Shown here piece after piece: positions 35,788-43,894 of a stretch of 64,000 bases of DNA. A program made the translations under genes and the position numbers. The notes under the pieces are model-generated. The model saw only the letters and a program-made list of their open reading frames with translations, was not told the origin of the DNA and searched no databases. Positions within the stretch are counted from its first letter, which is position 1. The number at the start of each line of letters is the position of its first letter. The stretch spans positions 7,936,001 to 8,000,000 of the forward strand of contig NZ_CP086322.1 of the NCBI RefSeq assembly GCF_023277745.1, read 5' to 3'. Source of the stretch: Streptomyces halobius (GTDB lineage: Bacteria > Actinomycetota > Actinomycetes > Streptomycetales > Streptomycetaceae).

Positions 35788-36885
35788 ATGGCACTGGCAG
35801 TCGTCCGGAACATCTCCTCGGCTCGTGCACTGCCGACGCAGCGCGACATCGAGGACTTCGAGCAAGAGATCGTTGATCAGTTTGCCTTGTCCATGGCCGC
35901 GGCCAACCTCACCGACAGCCACATCGGTAATGCGCGGGCGGCCATTTTCGAGTTCGCGCGGACTCTGAACGGCCCGCTGTGGACTGCGTCGTGCGACGAC
36001 GCCGACCGCTTCCTGACGGGGCTGCGGCTGGAGGGCCGGGCCCACAGCACGCGGGTCGGCAAGGCCGGGATGCTGGCCTACTTCTACGACTTCGTGATCA
36101 GCCGGTACCAGGGCGACATCCACGCCTTGACCGGCTCCGTGGTCCAGCAGCCGATCGACGAGTACAACCGCCCCAGCAGCCCGGTCTTCGCGAACGTGCG
36201 GATCCCGCCCTCCGACGCGGAAGTCGACCAGCTCTTCGGGCAGTGGCGGACGTCGGTTTCCGAGGCCCGCAAGTACCTGCCGGCCGCCCGGAACTACTTC
36301 GCGGCCTCGCTGTGGCGCCGCTTGGGGCTGCGGATCAACGAGGCACGCATGCTCGACATCCGCGACTGGCGCCCTGACCTGGGCACGTTCGGCAAGCTCC
36401 ACGTCCGCCACGGCAAAGGCAGCCGTGGCCGGGGGCCCAAGCCACGGCTCGTCCCGGCGATCAACGGCGCTGACCGCCTCATCGACTGGTGGCTCACCGA
36501 CGTACGCCACCAGTTTGGACCCGACTGGTCCCACCCCGACGCCCCGCTGCTGCCCAGCGAACGGCACGACGAGCTCACCGGGCACTGCACGCGGATCAAC
36601 CACAGTTCCCTGCGGGCCGGCCTGGCAAGCGCCACCGAACTGTGGCTGCCGGCCTGGGCGGGAAGGCTCACGCCCCATGTCCTGCGGCACTACTGCGCCT
36701 CCTCGCTCTACGGGGACGGGATGGATCTGAAGGCCCTGCAAGAACTCCTCGGACACGAGTGGCTGTCCACGACCACCCGCTACATCAAGCCTCGGGAATT
36801 GCATCTAACGGGCGAGAAACCGCAGGTCGCCAGTTCACGGCAAGAGGTTGAGGGACTCCAACGCTACTACCAACTAACAGCCTGA
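35788..36885 (+). CDS. Tyrosine recombinase 1
   Basis: 365 aa with an N-terminal SAM-like core-binding region and a complete catalytic set: Arg182 (GLRINEAR), His297 and Arg300 (TPHVLRHY), His323 (LLGHEW) and Tyr332 (TTRYIKP). It is therefore predicted to be an active site-specific recombinase. It is the first gene of a same-strand series of seven genes to 43865, starting about 53 bp after the end of the disrupted replisome gene. A short CGACTTAGTCG palindrome lies upstream at 35753. Confidence 0.9.
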   Translation: MALAVVRNISSARALPTQRDIEDFEQEIVDQFALSMAAANLTDSHIGNARAAIFEFARTLNGPLWTASCDDADRFLTGLRLEGRAHSTRVGKAGMLAYFYDFVISRYQGDIHALTGSVVQQPIDEYNRPSSPVFANVRIPPSDAEVDQLFGQWRTSVSEARKYLPAARNYFAASLWRRLGLRINEARMLDIRDWRPDLGTFGKLHVRHGKGSRGRGPKPRLVPAINGADRLIDWWLTDVRHQFGPDWSHPDAPLLPSERHDELTGHCTRINHSSLRAGLASATELWLPAWAGRLTPHVLRHYCASSLYGDGMDLKALQELLGHEWLSTTTRYIKPRELHLTGEKPQVASSRQEVEGLQRYYQLTA

Positions 36886-36912
36886 TCAGGGAAGTTGCCC
36901 ACACCATCCCAT

Positions 36913-36962
36913 CTGATGCATGATCTGCCCTCCAGAAGGGAGGGTCTGGAGTGGTGCATCAG
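36913..36962 (+). promoter_or_regulatory. Stem-loops over the start of recombinase 2
   Basis: The outer arms CTGATGCA (36913-36920) and TGCATCAG (36955-36962) enclose an inner stem CCCTCC (36928-36933) / GGAGGG (36939-36944). The inner 3' arm is the ribosome-binding site of the GTG start at 36951, and the outer 3' arm covers the start codon region. Folding would block translation of recombinase 2. Confidence 0.6.
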
Positions 36963-38054
36963 CGCAAGGTGGCCCTGGCTGGGGCAGCTCATCTGGAGCT
37001 CGTTTCCGGGGTCGTCCAGTTGCGTCCTGAGGACGCGATGTTCGACGCGATGCTGCGGGGTTGGCGGGCTCAGCAGAAGTCGCGGGGGCTGCAGGACGAG
37101 ACGGTTGACGACCGGGAACGGCTGGTCCGCCGGTTCTTCGAGTTCACGAATGAGTACCCGTGGCAGTGGACACCGGGTCACATGGATGAGTGGTCGGCCT
37201 CGTTGACTGGTGAGAAGCATCTGGCGCCGTCCACGATCCGCAGCTACCAGGGCGATGTTCGCCTGTTCACCGAGTTTCTCATCGATGCCCGCTACGGATG
37301 GGGGCCAGCTTGCGAGGAAGCCTTCGGCACCGGGCCGGTGGCGATCGCTCATGAGTGGAACACCCTCCCGCACCTGCAGGACTATGAGGGTGACCCGGAG
37401 GCGAGGCCGTTCACCCGCGAAGAGCTGCAGCGTTTCCTCGACTACGCCGACGACCAGGTCGATCGTGCCGTGAAGTCCAAGCGCAAGGGAGCCCTCGCTG
37501 CCTACCGCGACGCCACCCTCTTCAAGGTCATCTACGGCTGGGGACTTCGGCGGACCGAGACGTCCAAGCTGGATGTGGTCGACTTCGGGCGAAACCCGAA
37601 GGCTCCGCAGTTCGGCCGGTACGGCACGCTCAACGTCCGCTACGGCAAAGCGAAGAAGGGCCAGCCGCCACGGCGCCGGAACGTGCTGTCGGTGATGGAC
37701 TGGGCCGTCGACGCGGTCGCCGACTACGTCGAGAACGTCCGGCCGCGATTCGGGTTCCCCGATCATCCGGCTCTCTGGATCACCGAACGCGGGGGACGCC
37801 TCCAGCCCGGTTCCATCAACGACCGCTTCGAGGCATACAGGGATGCCCTAAAACTCCCAAAAGATCTAGTTCCGCACTCAATCAGACATTCTTACGTCAC
37901 GCATCTGACCGAGGACGGGGTCGACCGGCGCTTCATCCAGCAGCAAGTCGGCCACGAGTGTGACAGCTCCACGGCCATCTACACGCACGTCAGCGACGAC
38001 TTCGTGAACACTGCCCTGAGCAAGGCCCTGGCCCCGGCGTTCGCCGGCGTCTGA
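36951..38054 (+). CDS. Tyrosine recombinase 2
   Basis: 367 aa with an N-terminal core-binding domain (DRERLVRRFFEFTNEYPW.., STIRSYQGDVRLFTEFLID) and catalytic residues Arg200 (GWGLRRTE), His309 and Arg312 (VPHSIRHSY), His335 (QVGHEC) and Tyr344 (TAIYTHV). A complete, probably active recombinase. GTG 36951 is preceded by GGGAGGG inside a hairpin, so its translation may be gated. It is only distantly like recombinase 1, so they are not a recent duplication. Confidence 0.9.
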   Translation: MVHQRKVALAGAAHLELVSGVVQLRPEDAMFDAMLRGWRAQQKSRGLQDETVDDRERLVRRFFEFTNEYPWQWTPGHMDEWSASLTGEKHLAPSTIRSYQGDVRLFTEFLIDARYGWGPACEEAFGTGPVAIAHEWNTLPHLQDYEGDPEARPFTREELQRFLDYADDQVDRAVKSKRKGALAAYRDATLFKVIYGWGLRRTETSKLDVVDFGRNPKAPQFGRYGTLNVRYGKAKKGQPPRRRNVLSVMDWAVDAVADYVENVRPRFGFPDHPALWITERGGRLQPGSINDRFEAYRDALKLPKDLVPHSIRHSYVTHLTEDGVDRRFIQQQVGHECDSSTAIYTHVSDDFVNTALSKALAPAFAGV

Positions 38055-38069
38055 CGAGGAAGGACCGAC

Positions 38070-38840
38070 ATGAACGAAGCAGTCAAAACCGAGGTTCTAG
38101 CGGAACTCGACACGCTGCGGCGCGTGAGCGGTGTCGTCGCCGGCCACGCCGACCTGGTGCGCGAGTACTCGGCGGATGGCTCGGAGTGCCGGATCGTCTT
38201 CGCCGACCTGGCGGACGGCGAGGTCGTGGAACTGGTCCGCGGAGAGCGGGAGCTCGCCCGGTCCGGCGGCTACACCCTGGAGTGGAAAGTCTACGGCCAC
38301 GACAGGCAGCAGGGCCTGGCTGCCGCGCTCGAAGCAGCGGGCTTCGAGCCCGACGAGGAGGAGCAGGTGCTGATGCTCCCGGTCGCCGAGGCATCATCGG
38401 CCCTCTTCGACACCTCGGGCTACGAGGTGCGGCAGGTGACCGATGGCGCCGAGCTCGACGACTACGCCGAGATCTCCCGCCAGATCGGTCGGCGTAACGC
38501 GGACGAGGAGCATCGGCAGCTGGCTCCGCTGCTCGAAGAGCAGCCTGACGCGATGAGCGTGCACATCGCCTGTGCCCAGGGCGAGCCGGTCTCCTGCGGA
38601 CGGGTCTACTTCCAGGCTGGCAGCCCGTTCGCCGAGCTGGCGGGCGCCCGGACCAAGACGACCCACCGTCGACAGGGCTTCTTCACTGCAGTGGTCGGCT
38701 CCCGGCTGCGGCAGGCCAGGGAACGCGGCTGCAGGCTGCTGGTCACCGATGCGCTGCCCACCTCCGAACCAATCCTGCGCAAGCGCGGCTTCGAGGTGGT
38801 CACCTTCACCCGGCCGTACATCTTCGAGCCGGACAACTGA
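38070..38840 (+). CDS. GNAT-family N-acetyltransferase
   Basis: 256 aa. A first domain of about 105 residues (charged, unrecognised) is followed by a GNAT domain: YEVRQVTDGAELDDYAEISRQIG and VSCGRVYFQAGSPFAELAGARTKTTHRRQGFFTAVVGSRLRQARERG. This covers the acetyl-CoA loop in divergent form (R-R-Q-G-F-F). The end is ILRKRGFEVVTFTRPYIF. It starts 15 bp after recombinase 2 with AGGAAGGACC upstream and is clearly co-transcribed. It looks like a passenger gene of the recombinase element or a modifier; the substrate is unknown. Confidence 0.8.
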   Translation: MNEAVKTEVLAELDTLRRVSGVVAGHADLVREYSADGSECRIVFADLADGEVVELVRGERELARSGGYTLEWKVYGHDRQQGLAAALEAAGFEPDEEEQVLMLPVAEASSALFDTSGYEVRQVTDGAELDDYAEISRQIGRRNADEEHRQLAPLLEEQPDAMSVHIACAQGEPVSCGRVYFQAGSPFAELAGARTKTTHRRQGFFTAVVGSRLRQARERGCRLLVTDALPTSEPILRKRGFEVVTFTRPYIFEPDN

Positions 38841-38939
38841 GCGCCTTGGTGCGCCGTCCGGAAGACGCGGCCCCGGCGGAAGTCGGCTCGGAGGACCGGG
38901 CCCGGGACTCGCGGGCCGACGAGAGGGAGGAACTCGATC

Positions 38940-39290
38940 ATGGTCGCCAAGCTCGACTACCGCTGGCACCTACGCAAGGTGATGGCGGACCGCGGGATGT
39001 TCTCCACCACCGACCTCATCCCGCCGCTGAAGGAACGCGGCATCTCGCTGTCGTCAAGCCAGGTCTACCGGCTCGTGGTCGAGCGGCCCGAACGGCTGAG
39101 CCTGAAGATCCTCATGGCCCTGCTCGACATCCTGGATTGCACGATGGACGACCTCATCGAGCCGATCGCCGCGGCTGGCACAGTGAGGAAGCCGAAGAAG
39201 GCCGCCGCGGGCGGCAGCGAGACACCCGCAGAGGGGCTCGGCGGCCTGCGCCCAAAGCGAGCCAGGATCAGGGGTGTTGACCACCCGTGA
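38940..39290 (+). CDS. Small HTH protein (Cro/CI type) 1
   Basis: 116 aa. DYRWHLRKVMADRGMFSTTDLIPPLKERGISLSSSQVYRLVVERPERLSLKILMALLDILDCTMDDLIEPI is a Cro/CI-like HTH; the Lys/Arg-rich C-terminus is probably disordered. ATG 38940 has GAGGGAGGAA upstream. Its stop overlaps the GTG of the next gene (GTGA), so it is tightly coupled to the zinc-ribbon recombinase-like protein. A paralogous HTH/zinc-ribbon pair follows at 41828-43865. Confidence 0.82.
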   Translation: MVAKLDYRWHLRKVMADRGMFSTTDLIPPLKERGISLSSSQVYRLVVERPERLSLKILMALLDILDCTMDDLIEPIAAAGTVRKPKKAAAGGSETPAEGLGGLRPKRARIRGVDHP

Positions 39291-41704
39291 CTGCCCCGGA
39301 CCATGACAGCCGCGCTGTCACCGACCCAATCAGCCTGGCCACTGACCTGATCACGCGAGTTGAGAAGGAACTTGGCCCCGAGACGATCCGGGCTGTGGTC
39401 ACCGCAGTCGCCGGCGGACGGGCCAAGTCCCGCATGCTCGCCGCCGCGCTGGCCCGCCGCCCAGCGGTCTTGAACGACGGCCGGTCCCCGGCCCCCCGGG
39501 CCGTCGGCGACCTGCTTATCGCCCTACGCAAGGCCGGGGCCCAGGCGACCTCGCCACCGGTCTGCGCCGAGTGCGGCAAACACCTGCGCACGCTCCAACG
39601 CCGCGGCCAGGACTGGTACTGCGGAGTCTGCGGGCCCACTACGTTCGAACCCTGCACCGGTTGCGGAAAGACCCGACGCGTCTCCACACGAGACCGGGCC
39701 GGGAGACCACGCTGCGTGAGGTGTCGCGACATCGACGGACGGGACCCCCTTGCGGTGATTCGCGGCGTGATCGCCGGACTGGACCCGCATGCCGACCCGG
39801 ACGTGGTCGCCGACGTGGTCCGCCACTCGGCACTGCGGCCCGCCAACCAGCAGAAGATCGCCTGGGCTCTGGAGGCCGACCCCTCGCTGCTGACCGGCAA
39901 CGGACACCTCGCGCCGTTCCCCGTGATCCTGCGGCTGATCGACCGGCTCATCGACGCCGGAGTCGCCGGGATCGTCCGGCCTGCCTGTCCCCGCTGCCAC
40001 AGAGCCGTACGCATCAGCAAGCCCCTCGACGGCCAGCGGGTCTGCCGCAACTGCATCGCCAAGTCCCGCGTCGAGGAATGCGCACGCTGCGGCACCCGCC
40101 GTGACCCGGCCACGCGAGACGACCAGGGGCGACCGCTGTGTCCGAACTGCCTGATCACAGACCCGACCAACCTGGAAACCTGCATCGTCTGTGGCCGGCG
40201 GCGCCTGGTGAACACGCGGACTCCCGACGGGCCGATCTGCCCCACCTGCCGCCCGCTGCCGACGCTGGTCTGCTCGATCTGCGGCCGCACCGCCCCCTGC
40301 ACCCTTTCCCGCCTGACCGATCGGCCCCGTTGCGGCGCCTGCGATCAACGTGAAGCCCGCTGCACCGGCTGCGGCTCCTTCCGCCGCGTCCACTCCGGCA
40401 CCCCTCAGGAACCTGTCTGCGGCCCGTGCACGAAACCGGACGCCGAACTCTGGCGCCCCTGTCCTGTCTGCGGTCAAGCAGAACGACTACGTGCCCCAGG
40501 TCCTTGCCGCCGTTGTGTCCTCAAGCATCGGCTCGACGAACTCCTCGTCGGCCCGTCTGGCGCCGTCGCCCCGAAGCTACGAGCCTTGCACGAGGCCCTG
40601 GCCAGCACCGAACGGGCGGCAACAGCGATCCACTGGCTGTCCGGCGGCATTGTCTCCACCGTCCTGTCCGACCTGGGATCCGGCCGCCGACCACTGACAC
40701 ACGAGGCCCTGGATGAGCTTCCGGACGGCAAGGTCGTCGAACACATCCGCAGCGTCCTCGTGGCCGCCGGCGCCTTGCCCTCGCGAGACGAGCAGATGAT
40801 CCGACTCGAACGCGTGGTGAGCGATCTCATCAGCTCCCACTCCACCGCCGAAGGGCGCCAGATCCTCCACCGATACGCGACCTGGCATCTGGTGCGGCGT
40901 CTTCGCCACCGCACCAGCGGCGAAGACGTCACTCATGAACAGCTCGTCGTCGTCCGCCAGCACCTCCGGGCAGCTGTCATCCTCCTGGGCTGGCTCGCCG
41001 AGCAGGGCCTGACCATCGCCACCTGCCGCCAGGCTGACCTCGAACGGTGGTTGACCAGCGATGACGCCCGCCTTCGCCAGGAGGCTGGGCACTTCGTCCG
41101 CTGGGCCCTCGCACGGAAGATCGCCAGCGACCTCAGCTTCCCCGCCGTGAAATGGACCGGCCCCTCCCGGCCCATGGACGACGAGGCCCGCTGGGCCACC
41201 GCCCGTCGTCTGCTGCACGACGACTCCATCCGCACCGAAGACCGCCTGGCCGGGCTGCTGTTGCTCCTCTATGCCCAGTGGCCCTCGGCGATCTCCCGGC
41301 TGACTGTCGACCACATCGAGGAGACAGGCGGAGCGGTCCGCATCCGCCTCGGCGACGTTCCCATCGACCTGCCCGAACCTGTCGCTGACCTGGCCCTTCA
41401 GCAGGTCGCAGTTCGCCGCAGCCATGCCGTTCTTCCCCGCACAGCCTCGCCCTGGCTCTTCCCCGGCGGCCAGCCCGGCCGTCCGATCAGTGCCTGGGCG
41501 ATGGGAGAACGACTCCGCAAGCTCGGCATCCGTCTCGCCCAGACCCGCTCGACTGCCCTGTTCCAGCTCGCCACCGAGCTGCCCGCCGCGATCCTCGCCC
41601 GCACCCTCGGCATCCACATCACCGTCGCCGTCAAGTGGCAGCGGGCTGCCGCCGGAGACTGGGGCGCCTACGCAGCCGAGGTCAGCCGGAGGAACGGCTC
41701 GTGA
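39287..41704 (+). CDS. Eight zinc ribbons fused to a degenerate tyrosine-recombinase domain
   Basis: 805 aa. Between about residues 93 and 395 there are eight CxxC...CxxC units (CAECG..CGVCG, CTGCG..CVRC, CPRCH..CRNC, CARCG..CPNC, CIVCG..CPTC, CSICG..CGAC, CTGCG..CGPC, CPVCG..CRRC). The C-terminal ~300 residues follow a tyrosine-recombinase layout (RLAGLLLLLYAQWPSAISRLTVDHI, then LRKLGIRLAQTRSTALFQLATELPAAILARTLGIHITVAVKWQRAA). The box-I Arg, the His of HxxR and the catalytic Tyr (Trp there) are not conserved. It is thus probably a DNA-binding accessory recombinase. GTG start overlaps the HTH stop. I know no named family with this architecture. Confidence 0.78.
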   Translation: MTAPDHDSRAVTDPISLATDLITRVEKELGPETIRAVVTAVAGGRAKSRMLAAALARRPAVLNDGRSPAPRAVGDLLIALRKAGAQATSPPVCAECGKHLRTLQRRGQDWYCGVCGPTTFEPCTGCGKTRRVSTRDRAGRPRCVRCRDIDGRDPLAVIRGVIAGLDPHADPDVVADVVRHSALRPANQQKIAWALEADPSLLTGNGHLAPFPVILRLIDRLIDAGVAGIVRPACPRCHRAVRISKPLDGQRVCRNCIAKSRVEECARCGTRRDPATRDDQGRPLCPNCLITDPTNLETCIVCGRRRLVNTRTPDGPICPTCRPLPTLVCSICGRTAPCTLSRLTDRPRCGACDQREARCTGCGSFRRVHSGTPQEPVCGPCTKPDAELWRPCPVCGQAERLRAPGPCRRCVLKHRLDELLVGPSGAVAPKLRALHEALASTERAATAIHWLSGGIVSTVLSDLGSGRRPLTHEALDELPDGKVVEHIRSVLVAAGALPSRDEQMIRLERVVSDLISSHSTAEGRQILHRYATWHLVRRLRHRTSGEDVTHEQLVVVRQHLRAAVILLGWLAEQGLTIATCRQADLERWLTSDDARLRQEAGHFVRWALARKIASDLSFPAVKWTGPSRPMDDEARWATARRLLHDDSIRTEDRLAGLLLLLYAQWPSAISRLTVDHIEETGGAVRIRLGDVPIDLPEPVADLALQQVAVRRSHAVLPRTASPWLFPGGQPGRPISAWAMGERLRKLGIRLAQTRSTALFQLATELPAAILARTLGIHITVAVKWQRAAAGDWGAYAAEVSRRNGS

Positions 41705-41823
41705 GGCAGGCATTCCGAGAGTTCCAATACCCGAGTGCACCATTACATGTGCACAGCGATCACGTCGAGCGCGCCTGGGTGAGTGCGAACGAGCGGCTCG
41801 AAGCGCGCTTGGGAGAGGTGTGA
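41701..41823 (+). CDS. 40-residue coupled small ORF
   Basis: A GTG overlapping the previous TGA (GTGA) opens a 40-codon frame (RQAFREFQYPSAP.., ending ANERLEARLGEV) that stops 4 bp before the next gene. It may be a small protein or simply a translational bridge through the junction. GTGCAC occurs twice within it (41735 and 41749), flanking CATTACAT, a possible regulatory or recombination site. Confidence 0.35.
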   Translation: MRQAFREFQYPSAPLHVHSDHVERAWVSANERLEARLGEV

Positions 41824-41827
41824 ACCC

Positions 41828-42151
41828 GTGCAGTGGAACCTGCGGCTGAAGGCCGCCGAGCGCGGCATCTGGAAGTCGACCGAGATGCGGCGTCTGCTGG
41901 CCGAGGCCGGGTTGGAGATCAGCGCGGGCAAGATGTCGGCGCTGTGGACAGGCACACCGACCTCGATCCGCCTGGACGACCTGGACGTGATCTGCGCGGT
42001 CCTGGACTGCGACCCGACCGCGCTACTGATCCGCGAACCGGAGAAGGTCGCCGCCCGCCGGCCGCCCGAGCAGGAGACGGCCACAGCCTCCAATGCGGGT
42101 CCGGTCGTCGCCCCGCGGTTCGGCCGTCCACGCTCGCAGCCGCCGCTATGA
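41828..42151 (+). CDS. Small HTH protein (Cro/CI type) 2
   Basis: 107 aa from GTG 41828: WNLRLKAAERGIWKSTEMRRLLAEAGLEISAGKMSALWTGTPTSIRLDDLDVICAVLDCDPTALLI is a Cro/CI-like HTH, organised like the HTH protein at 38940 (same length and place before a zinc-ribbon protein) but diverged. Its stop overlaps the next ATG as ATGA. It probably binds DNA with, or regulates, its partner. Confidence 0.78.
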   Translation: MQWNLRLKAAERGIWKSTEMRRLLAEAGLEISAGKMSALWTGTPTSIRLDDLDVICAVLDCDPTALLIREPEKVAARRPPEQETATASNAGPVVAPRFGRPRSQPPL

Positions 42152-43865
42152 GCACCCCACCGCCCCCGAAGTGCGCTGCATGCCGGGTCAACCGCGTCGC
42201 CTGGACCAAGCCGCGGATGGACTTCTGCTACAGCTGTCTGCCCGGCGGCCCGTTCGTCCCGCCGCCGTGCAGGGCCTGTGGCGGGGCGGACTACTTCAGC
42301 CAGGGACGGTGCACTCGCTGCCACCCCGGAGCCCCGCTTCACGTCGGCTCCTGCCGGGGCTGTCTGGCCTGGGGCGTCTACCGCTCGAACAGCTGGCAGT
42401 GCTGGAGCTGCCGTTGGTGGTTCACCCACTATCCCGTCGACACATGCGAGTTCTGCGGACGCGAGAGCCGGATCAACGGCCAGGGCGCCTGCCGACTGTG
42501 CTGGGAGAACGCCCGCCTTCATCAGCAGCCCGGCCGGGCCCCAACCTTCAGACCGCCAACCAGTACGGACAGCAGCTCTTCTTCGCCAACCTCCAGTACG
42601 ACAAGACCGGAGCCGCCCGGCGCCGTGCCGCCCGTGCCCGGGAACTGCACCAGAAGCGGCCACCAGCAGTTCCCGAGACCATCACCGGCACGCGCCAGAT
42701 GCTGCTGTTCCGTATGCCACCTGGCCACGGGGCCATCAAGAACCGTGCGCTGACGGGCGATTCGCGGCTGCTGCGTTACTGCGAGCCCGTCCTGCGCGAG
42801 CACGCCGAGCGACACGCGTGGACGCGGCGCCAGACCAACAGCGTCGTCCACACGCTCAAGCTGCTGGACGCCCTGCAGGACTGGCCGGGCGCGAAGATCC
42901 TGGTCAGCGACGTCACCGCCAGCATCCGGTACGGCGGCACCCAGACCTCGACGCTGGAGATCCTCGCCGCCGCCGGCCTCCTGGTCGACGACCGGACCAC
43001 GGCCGTCGAGCGGTACTTCGCGAAGAAGACCACCGGTCTGCCGCAAGAGATGATCGGGCAACTGCAGCTGTGGTTCGACGTCATGCTCAAGGGCAGTGCC
43101 ACCGTTCCGCGGCGACGTCCCCGCCACGAGCAGACGATCCATCTCCATATCCAGGGCATGGCCCCGATCTGGCGACGATGGGCGGAGCAGGGACATACCT
43201 CGCTCGCCGAGATCAGCCGGCAGGACTTCGTCGAGGCGTTGCCGGCCGAGGGAGCCAACCGAGTCTTCGCTGACCAGGGCCTGCGCTCGGTCTTCGCCGT
43301 CCTCAAGTCCCGCAAGAAGGTCTTCACCAACCCCACCAGAGGTGTCGCCATAGCCCGGAGCAACACCACCGTCCCCACGCCCCTGGACACGGCGAAGATC
43401 CGTGACGCGCTCAACTCGCCCGAGCCAGCCGTGGCCCTGGCCGTCGCGCTGGCCGCCTTCCACGGGCTGACCAGTCCGCAACTCGCTGCGATCCAGCTCA
43501 CGGACATCAGCGACGGCAAACTCACCCTCGGTGAGAAGACCATCCCGCTCGCCGGGCCGGTCCTGACCCGCCTTACTGCCTACCTCGACCACCGAGCACG
43601 GACCTGGCCCAGCACCCTCAATCCCCACCTGATCGTGAACCGCAAGACCGCCCCGCGGACCACGCCGACCAGCAGGCTCTATGCCTGGCGCAACCTTGGC
43701 GTGACGCCCCAGGCCCTCCGTGAAGACCGCATACTCCAGGAGATCTTCGCGACTGGCGGCGATGTCCGCCGCATTTGCGACTTCTTCGGCATCGGAATCG
43801 ACGCAGCCATGCGCTACACCCTGGTCCTCACGCAGGCCGACCCCGAGGGCGACTCCGCGCAGTAG
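42148..43865 (+). CDS. Four zinc ribbons fused to a recombinase-like domain (one frameshift)
   Basis: ATG 42148 opens MSTPPPPKCAACRVNRVAW with four CxxC pairs (CAAC..CYSC, CRACG..CTRC, CRGC..CWSC, CEFCG..CRLC) to about residue 125. At 42539-42542 a four-C run needs five C to continue as APNLQTANQYGQQLFFANLQ, after which the frame is open to 43865 (about 573 aa in all). The C-terminal part has a recombinase-like layout ending FATGGDVRRICDFFGIGIDAAMRYTLVLTQ, where a Tyr sits at the expected position. It is a shorter paralogue of the 805-aa protein, with its own HTH partner. The frameshift may be a sequencing error. Confidence 0.72.
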
Positions 43866-43894
43866 CCGACAGGAACTCAGGACCTCACCTAGAC

